Shown: in pieces, positions 24,001-37,439 of the stretch
Layout: each line of letters begins with the position of its first letter
How positions within the stretch are numbered: position 1 is the first letter of the stretch
DNA from: Purshia tridentata
Lineage: Eukaryota > Streptophyta > Magnoliopsida > Rosales > Rosaceae
NCBI GenBank assembly: GCA_003254885.1
Contig: QANT01008026.1
Span: forward strand, 38,011 to 102,010
Length of the DNA: 64,000 bases
Reading direction: 5' to 3'
Position numbers and translations under genes: made by a program
Notes under the pieces: model-generated
What the model was told of the DNA's origin: nothing
Seen by the model: only the letters and a program-made list of their open reading frames with translations
The model's database searches: none

Positions 24001-25607
24001 GGCACTGTAATTGCAGTGAAGCAGCTCTCTGCAAAGTCAAAGCAAGGAAATCGTGAATTTGTGAATGAAATAGGCATGATTTCTGCCCTGAAACATCCAA
24101 ACCTAGTGAAGCTGCATGGATGTTGTTGTGAAGGGAACCAGATGCTGTTAATTTACGAGTTCATGGAAAACAACTGTGTATCACGTGCTCTTTTCGGTGA
24201 GAATAGTACTTTAAAATGTTCAGGATTGGCATATCATTTATACAAAGGCAAGTTTGATTGCCAGTGTAAAGTAGATTGACTTTCTTTCTGATCATAAACA
24301 GGAAGTGACCCCGCTTGCAGATTAAAGCTGGACTGGCCTACCAGGAAGAACATTTGCCTAGGTATTGCTAGAGGTTTGGCCTATCTTCATGAAGAGTCAA
24401 GATTAAAAATAGTGCATCGTGATATCAAGACAAGCAATGTATTGCTTGATAAGAACTTCAATGCTAAAATCTCTGATTTTGGCCTGGCAAAGCTTAATGA
24501 AGATGACAACACTCACATCAGCACGCGGATTGCTGGAACTATGTAAGTTTTTGCACAAGAACAGGATACACAACTTATGGATTGAACAAGTCTAAATGAG
24601 ATTTGAGATGAAGTAAAATATAACCTCTGGCACGGTCCTCACTTTTTTTTTCTCATCATATTGAATAATAAATGGGTAACTTAGATTGAAACTATACTTT
24701 TTAAATAATTTATTTGGCCCTTCTACTCTACAGTGGTTATATGGCTCCTGAGTATGCAATGCGTGGATACTTAACTCCCAAAGCAGATGTTTATAGCTTT
24801 GGAGTAGTTGCACTGGAAATTGTTAGTGGAAAGAGCAACACAAACTACAGGCCAAAGGAGGAATTTGTCTACCTTCTTGACTGGGTAATGAGACCACTTT
24901 AAATTTTCTTTTCTTTTCTTCTCTTAGAGATGTGCAAGTCCCTCCATGCAATTCCATACCTAGCTTCTACCTGGCAGACTGTAGATATTGTAAAATGTGG
25001 TTGTGCAAAGAATGTCCAAATGAATTTGCTTGGTGAAGCATTCACTGCTTGATCAAATTCAGCTTAAGGAAATTATAGAATATGACAATCTATCTATCCC
25101 ATGTTTCTCCAATCAATTCAGCTTTTCTTCTCATACTATGTTTCTTGTTAGCTCTTCAACTTTGATTGTTTTCAACTTTTCACCATGTGTATGTTAATTC
25201 TGTCTCAATTCTGGGCTCCTTTTCAGGCCTATGTTCTGCAAGAGAGAGGGAGTCTACTGGAGTTGGTTGATCCTGCCTTGGGTTCAGAATACTCATCAGA
25301 GGAGACAATGGTGATGCTAAATGTCGCTCTCTTGTGCACCAATGCATCTCCCACTCTTAGACCCACAATGTCCCAAGTAGTCAGCATGCTTGAAGGTCGA
25401 ACAGCCGTTCAAGACCTGCTTTCTGATCCCGGATTTTCAGCCATTAATTCCAAATTCAAGGCCATTAGAAATCACTTCTGGCAAAATCCAAGTCCTACCC
25501 AAAGCATATCGATCAACGGTCCATGTACTGATTCCTCTAGTTCATATATTGCAACAGAGGAGAGTGGCCATCTCTTAAGAGTTAGTTCAGTTAAATCTGA
25601 GGAGTAA
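18019..25607 (+). CDS. LRR-malectin receptor-like Ser/Thr kinase, subfamily VIII-2
   Basis: Plasma-membrane receptor kinase; ligand unknown. There are 24 coding exons and 1030 aa. Exons: 18019-18145, 18520-18703, 19361-19432, 19559-19627, 19709-19780, 20187-20258, 20382-20453, 20669-20740, 20824-20895, 20977-21048, 21135-21206, 21376-21447, 21533-21598, 21683-21748, 21846-21884, 22023-22081, 22408-22793, 22882-23077, 23275-23424, 23570-23688, 23986-24196, 24302-24542, 24734-24884, 25227-25607. The order is signal peptide, N-cap (DPCSGEGNW), about a dozen LRRs, malectin domain from about residue 420 (HINCGG), transmembrane segment about 626-648, and kinase domain. Kinase motifs are intact: K715 (IAVKQL), HRD 812-814, DFG 832-834, then [12 protein letters not shown]. 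Relatives include At1g07650/At1g53430-type genes. Confidence 0.95.
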
Positions 25608-26553
25608 ATATTCCCTTTGTATATATGGTCTGATTGTAGCTTAGCTATTTGATTTTAGCCTTCTAAACAGTGGCTGATTACAATAAACATAGATGTATAA
25701 TTATTTACAGTTCAAATATGAGGCTGCAATTCCATTGTTTTTATGGTCATTGACTCATTGCATTAGCAATATGATTATAAGATCCAATAGTATATATGAT
25801 AGAATGAAATGCTTTGTCTTATGAAGTTGTTAGTAAAGTTGTGCACATATCTAACACTGTCACATTGCCTCTGACAGTATTACGATAGAAGCCGTAATAT
25901 ATTTTCTTATTAGATTGTCTGACGTGATACATAGTTAAATTATTAATACAAATCCCACACACTCCAATAAACATTCATCTGGCCACTAATATAAGACTAT
26001 TTATTATTATCACATTATCACATCATGACATACATTTTGACAAGTGAACTTTTTCATAATTTGTATATTTTCATCATCACTTGGTTTACATCTTCAATTA
26101 TAAGCAAAGCATTCATAGTGAGAGAGATATTGAACCTTCAAACCCAAGGCATCCCATCTTATAATGTGAAAATAATATAATTTTTTATTTTTAAAAAAAT
26201 GAAAATGATTCATTTATAGGGATTATGATTATAATTTATATATGACCTATTGATTATTGGAATTTTTTTTTTTCCTGAAACATGTGCCGATCACGTGCCC
26301 GTCATCAGCAGCCAACACAACAGAACAAAGTGAGAAACAAGAGAGGCATAAAGCATTGGATCTGATTTCAAGCTTCATCAGATCTCTCTCTCTTTCTACC
26401 CATACTCACATGATCACATTCTCTTCCCTTTTAAACTTGTTTCCGTACAATTTTCTTAGTCTTCAAACAAAATTTGAAATCGCAATTAGTTTTTGGGCTG
26501 TAGATTTGGGTAAATCTTCGACCTTTCTCTGCAGCTGAGAACGAAAATAAGAA
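25608..26553. other. Intergenic between receptor kinase and ARPC1
   Basis: Receptor-kinase 3' UTR, AT-rich DNA, then the probable ARPC1 promoter and 5' UTR (about 26330-26553). No additional gene is seen. Confidence 0.5.
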
Positions 26554-28069
26554 ATGGCGGCAGTTGAAGTGCACCGGTTCGCTCAGTGCATCACTTGCCA
26601 TGCTTGGAGCGCTGATCGTTCCAGTAAGATTCCCAGTCTTTCTAATCCTTTTTCTTCTTTCTGTTTGGAAATTAAAATTTCAATGCTTTTATGTGTACGT
26701 GTGTGTGTGTTGAAGAAGTGGTAAGCTCAGAGCTTGGAGCCAATACAGCTCTTGAACTAATGTGAGGATTCTAAGTTTAATACTTTGGTTTCATTTTTGA
26801 CTGGCACTTCCTCGGCAGCCAAACAGAGCATGCTTTTCTTTTGCAATAAAATATCATGGGTTCAGTTCTTCTGCTGTTAAGCTTCAAAGTTTTCAGCTTT
26901 TTACTGAAAATTAAGGAAAAAATAAACTGTGAAGTTTAAAAAAAAAACCAGGTAATCACAGGTTTTTTTTTTTTTTTCCGGTCAGAATAACAAAAGGAGA
27001 ATTTGATGTCGCTTCAGAGTGTGATGATTGTGAACACAGGCTTAAGCTGTGATTAATGTGTGGATTTAAATTAGGACAATATCTAGGTATTTAGTATTTT
27101 TTGTGTTGTAATTTGATCATTCCTATTTTCTGGTAGTGCTGGCATTTTGTCCCAACAATAATGAAGTTCACATCTATGCTCTGTTGCAAGGCAAGTGGGA
27201 GAAACTGCATGTTCTTCAAAAGGTACACTGTTCAGATTCATGGGCTCGCAAGATTAGTTGTCTAAAACGAATTTGGACTATAATATTTCACTGCAGCCTT
27301 GATATGAATACGAGGAAAGATAATGAGAAACTTGCAACTCTCCAAGTTTTACTCAAGACAATTAGAAAATCCAAATTAAACCATTTGCATAATTTTGATA
27401 AACTCCCCGCAATGTGATACTTGGCTTCTTGGAAGGTTCTGCACTGCAAAATGTGCAAAATATTGTCTTTGAGGGATTTGTAATGAATTTTTTACTTTTT
27501 GTTACAGATTTTTGTTATTATTTGTGTTTTCTGTTTTGTGGTCTTCGTTTCTTTTGCTTATTATCTGCGGTCACCAGCCAAAAAGAAACAAACCTTAAGG
27601 CTAGAATTTAAAAAAGATATTCAGTATCCATTTGTGGGTTTAATACCTGTCCCTTCTTCCTATTGTTATTTCTTTGAAGTTTTCTTTCTTTGCTTTTTTG
27701 GATGGTCTTATTTTATCTATTCATTGATGGATAATATATTTGTCGTTGTTTATTGAGGTTATTACATGCAACTAATATCATGGGGGTTGATTTGTTTTGT
27801 TATTTCTTATTCATGTCTGGATTATTGTATGTCTTGTAAGAAAATCTGGTGTTACTTAGTGTTGATAAAGAGAATGCATGAAAAATATATTAAGCAATAT
27901 TTTATTCTATCCTGTCACAGCATGACCAAATTATATCTGGGATAGACTGGAGTGCAAAGTCGAACAAAATTGTTACTGCATCTCATGATCGGAATTCGTA
28001 AGTACCTATGTGGTTTAAGATACTTTTGGTTTTAAGATTTATTAAATAAAATAATAGTCATGAGTTATG

Positions 28070-28105
<36 letters not shown>

Positions 28106-31100
28106 TATTATTTTCTTTCATTTATTTATGCATTAACCTCTGTTTCCCAAACTATTAATTTTTTCTAGTTATGTCTGGAACCTAGAAGGCTCAGAGTGGG
28201 TACCAACCCTTGTTATCCTTCGGCTAAATCGTGCTGCGCTTTGTGTTCAGTGGAGTCCAAAAGGTATTGAAGCACTTTTTTTCTTGAATCTTAATGTTTT
28301 GGAATCCTTATCCTTTGTCTTAAACTATCAGCTTATTGTTAGGGGGTTCAAATGGTTTTATTTTAACTTTCATGTACTATCAGGTCCATTTGGGCATAAT
28401 AATCTGATGTCACACCATCATGTGTAAGGAGTAGCCCCGATTCAAGATTATTAACATCCTTAATTGTGTACATATCAAACAGAACTAGTATTGGTAGGAT
28501 AATAAATTATGATTTGATAAATTACACTTATTAGAAGGTTTATATGTGTGTGTGTGACTTTTTAACACCGGCATTTGCTGTGTAATCTGGTCAAGAGTTT
28601 GACAGTCCTGATGGGATGTTGTGCACAACTTTTTTGGCAGGCCCTCACATATAAGTAAATAAATCAATTGAAAAAACAAAAAGCCAAAAATTTATTATAG
28701 GAGACAGGTTGCGTATATTTTATGAGAATTTTGATCTAGTCTTCGGATAAAAAGTTGATTATAGACTGGAGTTCTTGGCCATCCACACACATCTGGTAGG
28801 AAATGCAAATGCAAATAGGAAATTTTTTCACTCTTGCAGTGTCATGCAACTCTAATGTTTATGCCTTTTTCTGTACCTGAAGGGAACAAGTTTGCTGTTG
28901 GAAGCGGGGCAAAAACTGTTTGTATATGCTACTATGAGCAAGAGAATAACTGGTGAGTAGCCTATTGCCTGCAGTTTTCTTTTCGTTCAAATTTTTCTGC
29001 TTAGCTAAGTTTATTCAATATCATTTAATGATTATAATTTCCTTCTAATTTATTTTACTTTTTTGTTGGTTAGTGATTAATGTTTGCATCTATACCCTTT
29101 TCCAGGTGGGTCAGTAAACTTATCAGGAAAAGACATGACTCTTCTGTGACAAGTGTTGCTTGGCATCCCAATAATGTGCGTATTTTCCCAGCACCACATC
29201 TTGTTTGTGTTATTTTGGTACATTCAAAGCAGTTGCATGCATGTCCATCATGTTTGGGAAAGCTCCATGGTAGTTATTGTTTTCATAAATACTGGTCCCT
29301 GGTGCATGTGGATTGGGGAGTTTGCATGCACCTGGGGCTTACCCTCCACCCAGGGTGGGAGATCAGGGTGTTCTCATTGTCAATAGGTTATTTTAGAATG
29401 ATAATACTTTGTTTATTCTTGGATCTTTTCTGATTTTATATCTTGTCGCCTGAACTAATTAATATTTAAATCAAATTATCTTTCATGTTATACCTTTGTG
29501 TGAGTTATCTTTACCTTGACATGGTCTCTGCTGGAATGTTGGCAAAGATTCATGTTTGATTATTAGTTGCCGATACTAATGGCTAAGTATTAGCCATTTA
29601 CCATGTTTGAGTATTCATAATGTGCTCATTCTGTGCAGATTCTTCTTGCAACAGCATCTACAGATGGAAAATGCCGAATATTTTCCACTTATATTAAGGT
29701 CGTCGATGCAAAGTATGTGACATGTACTTGTAAAGCTGTCTTTCTTCATATTTAGTCTAATTCTTATGTTAGATATGCTATTTAATGAATATAATTGCTC
29801 AATGGAAATTTTGCAGGGATTCAAAAACAGGCTCATCTTCAGAATCAAAATTTGGAGAGGTGCAAAATCTTTCCTTCTAGAAACAAGATATTTTTATGCT
29901 ACTGCTTCTTGCTTTGTTTACACATTTTATCATATAGAGTTGCTAGTGATAGTTACCTCTTGAAATGAAGTAATGTTCTAAAAATGGAATTAGAAACTAG
30001 CCACCGACTTCTCATCTTTTTACAATAACAATTCATCAAATTTCCTAAGATTAGTGATGAGTTGCTGGGTTTGCAGACACTAGGGTGTGGTCCATATTGT
30101 TTTCTAGCTACTCCATTCACCCATTTTTGCTTCTTTTTTTTTTTTTTGTTGAAGCAAATCTCACTTATTTTCTCTCTGGTGAAACAGCAAATTCTTCAGC
30201 TTGATCTCTCATCTTCTTGGTCATTTGGTGTGAGGTGGTCACCAAGTGGGAATACCTTAGCATATGTAGGTCAGACATATCTCCCCTTTGCATGTTCTTT
30301 ACAGAGATGAAAAGTTTTTGCCATGTGTTGGCAACTGGCTTGCGTAGTTTCATTATTCGGTATCATTTTCCACTTACTGATTTCCTCTATGGCATTATAC
30401 AGGCCATAATTCTATGATTTACTTTGTTGATGATGTGGGACCTTCTCCTTTGGCCCAAAATGTTGCATTCCGTGATTTGCCTCTCCGTGATGTGGGTCAG
30501 CATCCACTCTTGTTAACTTTTTGAGACTCTACATATCTTCTCTACATATAATCAACTAACCTATTTCTATCTGGATATTTTCAATGTGGCACATTTTCAG
30601 GTTTTATTTCTCTCTGAAAGATTAGTTATAGGTGTGGGATTTGATTGCAACCCAATGGTTTTTGCAGCAGATGAAAGTGGAATATGGTAAATCTTTTGCC
30701 TGATGGCTTTATTCTTTGAAGGAGGATAGTGAAGTAATAGTTCGTTCTTTTCTCTGTAGGAGTTTTATCAAATCTCTTGGGGAAAGAAAGACAGCATCTT
30801 CAGGTCCAAAATATGGTTCACAGGTACATACCTGGTTTTTTATATGCTATATGTGGATATGTTTATGCTGTTTTTTTCCCTTGTCACGTTAAGGACTACA
30901 ACAGCGCGTGCATCACATTATGCTATCCTATTTCCTATATTTATATTGGCTGGTTTTTTCCCTTACAGTTTTCTGCATCATTTGGAAAGCTATATGGCTC
31001 TCCGAAACATGGATTGAGCAATGATACAAATGACCATTCAAGATCACGAGGAGGCGTCCATGAGAACTGCATCAAGTACTCCTTTGTTGCTTCTATTTAG

Positions 31101-31520
31101 ACATTCACTGTTTGATAGCCCCACTTCCACTTCAAATGTTATGCATCCACCCTACCTGTCATGCATAAGTCTGACTGATGAATTTTGTGGATGACCAACA
31201 AGTGAGAGTGGATTTGGGGCAACTTTTATTTGTCATTTGTGTTAATATATTCTTTGGAGTTAAAAGTTTATGACATTCTTTCTTGGTAAATGTAGTTGTA
31301 TCGTGCCGCTTGGAAATCCGGGGAGTTCTAAAGTAAAACGCTTCAGCACATCAGGTAAGTAAATGTTAATTTTCGTTGCTAATTGCTTATTCTAATGTCC
31401 TTCCCTATTCTTCAGGGGATCATCTATTATTAATTCTAACACGCTGGCATCACAGGATTGGATGGAAAAGTTGTTGTCTGGGATCTGGAGAACCAAGCAG
31501 ATTTACTGGAGTATTTGTAA
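26554..31520 (+). CDS. ARPC1: Arp2/3 complex subunit 1 (ARPC1), WD40 protein
   Basis: WD40 propeller subunit of the Arp2/3 complex, which nucleates branched actin and in plants shapes trichomes and pavement cells. Coding exons: 26554-26623, 27137-27222, 27921-27997, 28169-28263, 28883-28952, 29106-29175, 29639-29712, 29817-29859, 30188-30269, 30403-30491, 30601-30686, 30760-30823, 30969-31075, 31296-31354, 31456-31520, giving 378 aa, the usual plant length. Recognisable blocks are [79 protein letters not shown]. The insert after the sixth blade ([14 protein letters not shown]) is polar. Single-copy versus A/B paralogue cannot be judged here. Confidence 0.95.
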
Positions 31521-31884
31521 ACCTTCCTCATAAACATAAAGAATTTCTTTGTGTAATATTGGTGGATATTGGAAATGTTCCTTGTATATTTCAGGTGACT
31601 GAGTAATTTTGGTATTATTTCTACAGAAGCTTAGGAGAAAATAAACCGAAATCATGGTGATTTTAGTTTTGTATACCTCTTTTGTATCAATCACTTCATG
31701 TAATGTAACGTCTTGTTGACTCGCTGATCTTCTCCATTTGATGTGATGAAGAAAAATTTACTATTCTTCTTAGGCAGATCATGTAGAGCCGTAGGTTGTT
31801 AAGGTGCTAGAATTTCTGAAATGGTGAAAATAGGATACTCGCTAATTATCCATTATCAAGTCTCTGAGGGACTTTCTATTACAG

Positions 31885-32100
31885 CAAGTTGCTTATAGGT
31901 TGGATCCACAAGATGTTATGCCAACTTCAGAACATATTCTGTCCTCCTTTAGACAAAATATATCCTTCAAACTGGGTGACCCACTTAGGTGATGCTGATG
32001 ATGGGCTAATGTGCTTATTATGTTATGGCACAGATGAGTTGCAACTTAACATTTATCGACGAGGAAGACCACCTTCACCTTCCTCACCTCCGTTCAAGTA
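31885..32100 (+). other. Unexplained coding-like stretch between ARPC1 and GatA
   Basis: After the ARPC1 3' UTR two adjacent frames look protein-like. One reads RLDPQDVMPTSEHILSSF and continues to ISFKLGDPLR before a stop. The next frame then reads DDGLMCLLCYGTDELQLNIY and RRGRPPSPSSPPFK. There is no clear start, splice pair or family match that I can name. It could be a frameshifted gene remnant or chance. No function is proposed. Confidence 0.25.
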
Positions 32101-32580
32101 TCAATTAAGGCTTTTCAAACTTATTGTTTCAGTCTTTCTAACTTAGTAATTTAACTTCCTCAATGTTAAATACAACTTTAACTCACTTGGCACTGTAGTT
32201 TATTCATAACTATATATTTTTTACTTTCTTGGTAGAAAACGTTTCATACGTTTTTAAATACTCTCCCTTCTTCCTCTCCCCGCTCTCCACCTTCATACTA
32301 GAAAAATATAATTAGCCAATAAAGCATGAAGGCCTTTTGGAATTGATTGTTTGGACCAAATTAAAACACAATTCACATTTTATGGACTATAAAAACATTA
32401 AAAAGTAAATGCCCGACCCAAACCCGAACCTCAAGATACCAGATTAGCAAACAGTCGGGTGGTACTTCATCTCCATCAGTCAGTCACCATTCGACAGCCA
32501 CCAATCGTCAAAATCTTTAAAACCTTTTATCTCTTGCAGCCGAGCATTTGAGCTTATACCATCCAATTTACAATCCCAAT

Positions 32581-32602
32581 TGTTGTTGTTGTTGTTGTTG
32601 TT
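32581..32602. repeat. TTG trinucleotide repeat in the GatA leader
   Basis: A GTT/TTG run just before the GatA start codon. It is in frame with the start ATG, so a non-ATG start inside it would add a Leu-rich extension, but the first ATG is at 32625. Confidence 0.7.
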
Positions 32603-32624
32603 GGAGGGGAAGCAAATCAAAACC

Positions 32625-35600
32625 ATGCTGTCGACACTCCAACCTCCACGCTCACTCTCCCACTTCTGCACTAAACCCACCTTCCTCCTTCGCCACACCT
32701 CCCTTAAACCCCTCTCCTCCTTATCCTCACATCCTGTCCCCCACTCCACCACCACAGACCAATCCCAATCCCCAAACTCCCAAATCCTCTCCACCCGCCA
32801 CTCCCTTTTCTCCCGTCACCTCACCGCCACCCAGCTCGCCGAGTCCTTCCTCACCCGCCTCCGCCGCAATGAGCCCCACCTCCGCTCCTTCCTCCATGTG
32901 TCCGACGACGTCCTAGACCAAGCCCGCCAGCTGGATGAGAAGATTCAGAGGAATGAGGACCTGGGTCCCCTTGCTGGGGTCCTTGTGGCTGTCAAGGACA
33001 ACATCTGTACGGCTGAGATGCCCTCCACTGCTGGGTCGCGTGTTCTGGAGGGCTATACGCCGCCGTATGATGCCACAGCAGTGAAGAAGATCAAGGAGCT
33101 TGGTGGGATTGTGGTGGGCAAGACCAATTTGGATGAGTTTGGCATGGGTAGCACCACTGAAGCCTCTGCCTTTCAGGTTTTGCTCTTCTGGGTTTCCTTT
33201 ATTTTGTGAACGTACTTTGTGGGTTCTGTGTAATTTTTATTCTTGTTATTGAATTCAAAATAAATTCGTAAAAAAAGAAGAAGAAGAACTTTTTAGTTGA
33301 ATATTAAACTTAATTTTAGTGTTTCATGGAAATTTTAAACGGGAGCTACCCTTTTTCTTGTGGGCATTAAAAAAGCTTATTTTTTGGTAAGACTCAAAGA
33401 GAGTGAGGTTGTGGAAGTTCGTTTCTTTATGTTTGCCACTGGTAACTGGGGTTGGTTTACTCAGGTGGTGCATCTGTTCATTCATTAGGTGACTGCAAAT
33501 CCATGGGATATATCTCGGGTGCCAGGAGGGTCGTCTGGAGGCTCGGCTGCAGCTGTGTCTGCTAGGCAGTGTATGGTGTCATTGGGAAGTGATACTGGTG
33601 GAAGTGTGAGGCAGCCAGCATCGTTTTGTGGGGTAGTTGGGTTGAAGCCCACATATGGGCGTGTCTCAAGATTTGGACTTATGGCATATGCCTCATCGCT
33701 TGATGTCATTGGCTGCTTTGGTACTTCTGTTGCTGATACTGGGATTCTTCTTCATGCAATCTCTGGTCATGATAGACTTGATGCCACTAGCAGCAAGCAT
33801 GTAAGAAAATCTTATCTTGTCATTAGGCATCATGAATGTGTGCTTTGCAATATTTTTAAACATCTTAACCTGAATGTGATCTTTCTCTTTCAGGAGGTTC
33901 CTGACTTTGCATCTCAATTTGTTTCCATTAGTTTGCTAGAATCTAAACCTTTGAAAGGATTGAGGATTGGTTTGATCCGTGAAACTCTCGATGATGGTGT
34001 TGATACTGGAGTATCTTCTGCAATCCGTACTGCTGCTTTGCATCTTGAAGAATTAGGTTGCTCTGTAACAGAGGTCAACCTTTTTCTATTATAAACTTCC
34101 CTTACTACTTTTAACTGCTTGTACACCCCTTCTTGTTTCTTGATTAAAATCTTATTGAACCATTAACTTGCAGGTCTCATTGCCGTCTTTCTCACTTGGG
34201 TTGCCAGCCTACTACATCCTTGCTTCATCTGAGTCATCTTCAAACTTATCACGTTATGATGGTGTCAGGTAATATGCAGAGAAGAATTGTTAAACAAATT
34301 CAAAACTTCCTCTCAGCATTATGGATATTCTTACTCGTCATGATTTTTTTTTGTCAACATCCAGGTATGGAAACCAAGTTGTTGCTGATGAGCTGAACTC
34401 TCTATACATGGATTCTCGAGCCAAGGGATTTGGTTCTGAGGTAATCTATATATAGATGGCTAGTCAACACTGTTCTTCCATACTTTCTCTTGGGTTTTAA
34501 AGTTTCTAAAAACCAAAGCATCATTACACTGCTCTTGGTCTAGTTATAGCCTTGACTTAAAACACAGGAAGTTCAAATTAAACTTATACCAGTTAGTGAC
34601 TTAATTTCATTTATGTTTTTGCAGGTAAAACGGAGAATTCTGACGGGAACATATGCCCTTTCAGCTGGTTATTATGATGCATATTATAAGCGCGCCCAGC
34701 AGGTACCGTGATGATCATGCTAAATATTTTCATTTTAAAAATTAGTTGCTGTCCTAACCAAAAAATTAAATTTTTGGTGTCAGGAGTCATCCTATATTAG
34801 TTTTTGAATCCCTTAGCATTCCAAAAAACAAATAGGAACTGATGGGAAATCATTTATCTCAGGATTAACCTGGGAATGATCTTGTATTCTCAAATTCTGT
34901 TCATTAATGATTTCTTGGGGTAGTTTAACAGTGCTACAGTGGTTTCTGGACTTTATTTATAAACATATCATACAAACTCACTATGGTAGCTCATTCATGG
35001 TTACACCACTATGATGGTCATGCTCTCAGATTCATAATTCTATGGCTTTTTGGTGTTCAAGAAGGAATTAATGATTGTTATAGTGCTTTAGGTGAGGACT
35101 GTTATTCAGAAAAGCTTCAAGGCAGCGCTGGATGAACATGACATCCTAATTTCACCTGCTGCTCCATCAGCTGCTTATAAGATTGGTAGGCTGGTTACTG
35201 ATACATGTATGTTTTTTCTATTTTGTGTTAAATTACATGTTTTTTCTGCAAATCAACCATTTGCTTGTATCTTTCCAGGTGAAAAGAAAAACGATCCATT
35301 AGCAATGTACGCAGGGGACATAATGACTGTGAGCACTTTCTGAGTACCACAAATTTTGATTTTCTGCAGGACTGTTCAAACTTTTTGTTTCAAAGCAATT
35401 TTTTGGCTAGGGTTTGGGTTTAAGGGAGAATAGATGCCCTTCAATTCTTTTCACAAGTTTGATTACTGTTGCTGCTAGTGTCAACCATGTCTTGCTAGTA
35501 TGTTCATGTATATTTGATTGCAGTTAATACTTGCATTTTGAACAATATACACTTAAACCAGATTCTGGGATGTTCCCTTGTTTATGATCAATTTCCATTG

Positions 35601-36251
35601 TGTCTCAATCTTTGTTGTCTTTCAGCAAAGAGTAGATAGTTAAACTTCACATCCTCATTTCTAGAGTGATGTAATTCACTATTCTAGTAAGAGGCTTAAA
35701 GTTGTCCCAGTCTCCCAGATCTCATTTTGGGGCATTCAATGACATACACTCTGACTCTTGATTGTTATGCTCTATATTGCGTGGGTGATTGTCCTCATTT
35801 GAAACTCTTATTGCCTGTCATGTAGTTTCCGCTAGTAAGATGACTAAATGACTCTAACCTGTTTCCACTGAATTATGCAGGTCAATGTTAACTTGGCAGG
35901 TCTACCTGCATTAGTTTTGCCATGTGGATTTGTTGAAGGGGGGTCTTCAGGTCTTCCTGTTGGTCTTCAAATGATTGGTGCAGCATTTGGCGAGGTACTG
36001 CCTGTTCACCTGCTACATTGCAACATGTTACTTTGTATTGGGAATTACTACTCAACCTGACCTTGTATTTGAGAACTTTCTGATTGGGAAGCCATTGAAT
36101 TAAATGAAAATTATGAATTTGCAGAGTTGATGTTGAGCTTTTTCCATCTGTTTTGCAGGGAAAATTGCTTAAAGTGGCTCATATCTTTGAGCAGACTCTT
36201 CAGAATTGCACATTTGTTCCTCCATTGGTATCAGATGACATTGCAAGCTAG
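32625..36251 (+). CDS. GATA: Glutamyl-tRNA(Gln) amidotransferase subunit A, organellar
   Basis: Amidase subunit of the GatCAB complex, which converts mischarged Glu-tRNA(Gln) to Gln-tRNA(Gln) in chloroplasts and mitochondria. Exons: 32625-33176, 33489-33800, 33894-34073, 34174-34268, 34365-34440, 34625-34702, 35092-35185, 35279-35328, 35881-35994, 36159-36251, giving 547 aa. Residues 1-60 are Ser/Thr/Pro/Arg-rich and acid-poor, as in an organelle transit peptide. The amidase-signature triad is complete: K124 (VAVKDN), cis-Ser S199 (PGGSSGGS) and nucleophile S223 ([11 protein letters not shown]), with the spacings 75 and 24 seen in bacterial GatA. The C-terminal block [10 protein letters not shown] is present. 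The first exon is GC-rich compared with the rest. Confidence 0.96.
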
Positions 36252-37439
36252 TTACCAGACTTTATGGTTGATGTGCTCGTCTGAACCAATTTAGAATTAA
36301 TCAGCCAGACTTGAGCTTCCCTGGAAAAGTCAGGTTGAACCAATCAGATTACAATTTAAAATTTTTTCCAATGCTAACATGGGAAGGTGCTTTAGATCAA
36401 TGAACCATTGTCTCATGGGCTATTGATAGCCCGGAACATATAAATTGATTGAACCAACTTTTTAACTCACCAGCTATTCTGTCCAAAGTTTGAATCTTCT
36501 CCCAATCAATTATCTGTTGGATGACCAGGTTTCCTGTATAAAACAAATATTTTATGTTTGTGTGTAAACACAAAGCACTTGAGAATTCTCCCTAACCAGC
36601 CACTTGGATGCATAGTTGACCAAATATTAACCAGTATTCTAAAATGACATTGGGCATTGCTTAAATGCTACCATTCTTTTGAGCTTCATTTAATAATTAG
36701 TAAAATGTTTGTTGACCTATAAATCAAATTGCCTTAATGAATTTTCTTTTTCTTTTTCCTTCGAATAACATTCCCCCATCATACTTCTATTTAAAATACT
36801 TGTATTTAAAGTTCATAACAGCAAATTATCAATAAGCATGTATAACAATCTCATTAATCACGTCTTTATAATAATGGACTAAAGTACGTTTTCTATTTTC
36901 ACATGCATAATATTTTCTTAAATCTAAAAAAAATAGAAACAAAGAAACAACATGAAAATGACTACAGATAGGGTTGGGTTTTTGTATAGAAATATCGTAC
37001 CAATGTTGATACTATATTGACATAGCACCAACGATACAATATTATTTTGTACATTTTTGGTTTCTGTACGGTAGGTACCGAACCGCCTAGCATCATATAT
37101 TTGCATATAAACCACTCCCTTAGACCAATAAAATACCATATCGCACTTCCAATACCATGATACCATACCAATATCATGCCATACCGAAATGTCGGTATTG
37201 ATATCAATATTGTTTTGTTTCATTTCAATGCGGTATTAGTATTGGTATTGGTATTGGTCTTTCGGTATTGAAACCGATACCGACCCACGCTCTATTTACA
37301 GATATGGTACACAGGTAAAAGTTCCTAGTTACGGCTGTAAAGTGGTAAGATAATAATGACGTGGTAGTTAGTTAATAATCCCGCCAGCTGAACTTGGCAC
37401 GCTCAGCGCACGTTACCATAAGCCACCTCTTACAAGGAT
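36252..37439. other. Intergenic between GatA and elongin A, with GGTATT-rich repeat
   Basis: GatA 3' UTR, then AT-rich DNA. From about 36990 to 37300 the words GGTATT, TACCGA and ATACCAT recur on both strands, ending in repeated GGTATT units (37230-37258). This looks like an eroded, self-complementary plant repeat. No termini could be placed and the open frames inside are not genes. Confidence 0.45.

Noticed and set aside
32480-32916. Open frames on both strands over the GatA start
   Set aside because: Alternative frames of the GC-rich transit-peptide exon; the GatA frame continues into the amidase domain.
36924-37223. 99-codon minus-strand frame
   Set aside because: Sits in an eroded GGTATT/TACCGA repeat; no start context or homology visible.
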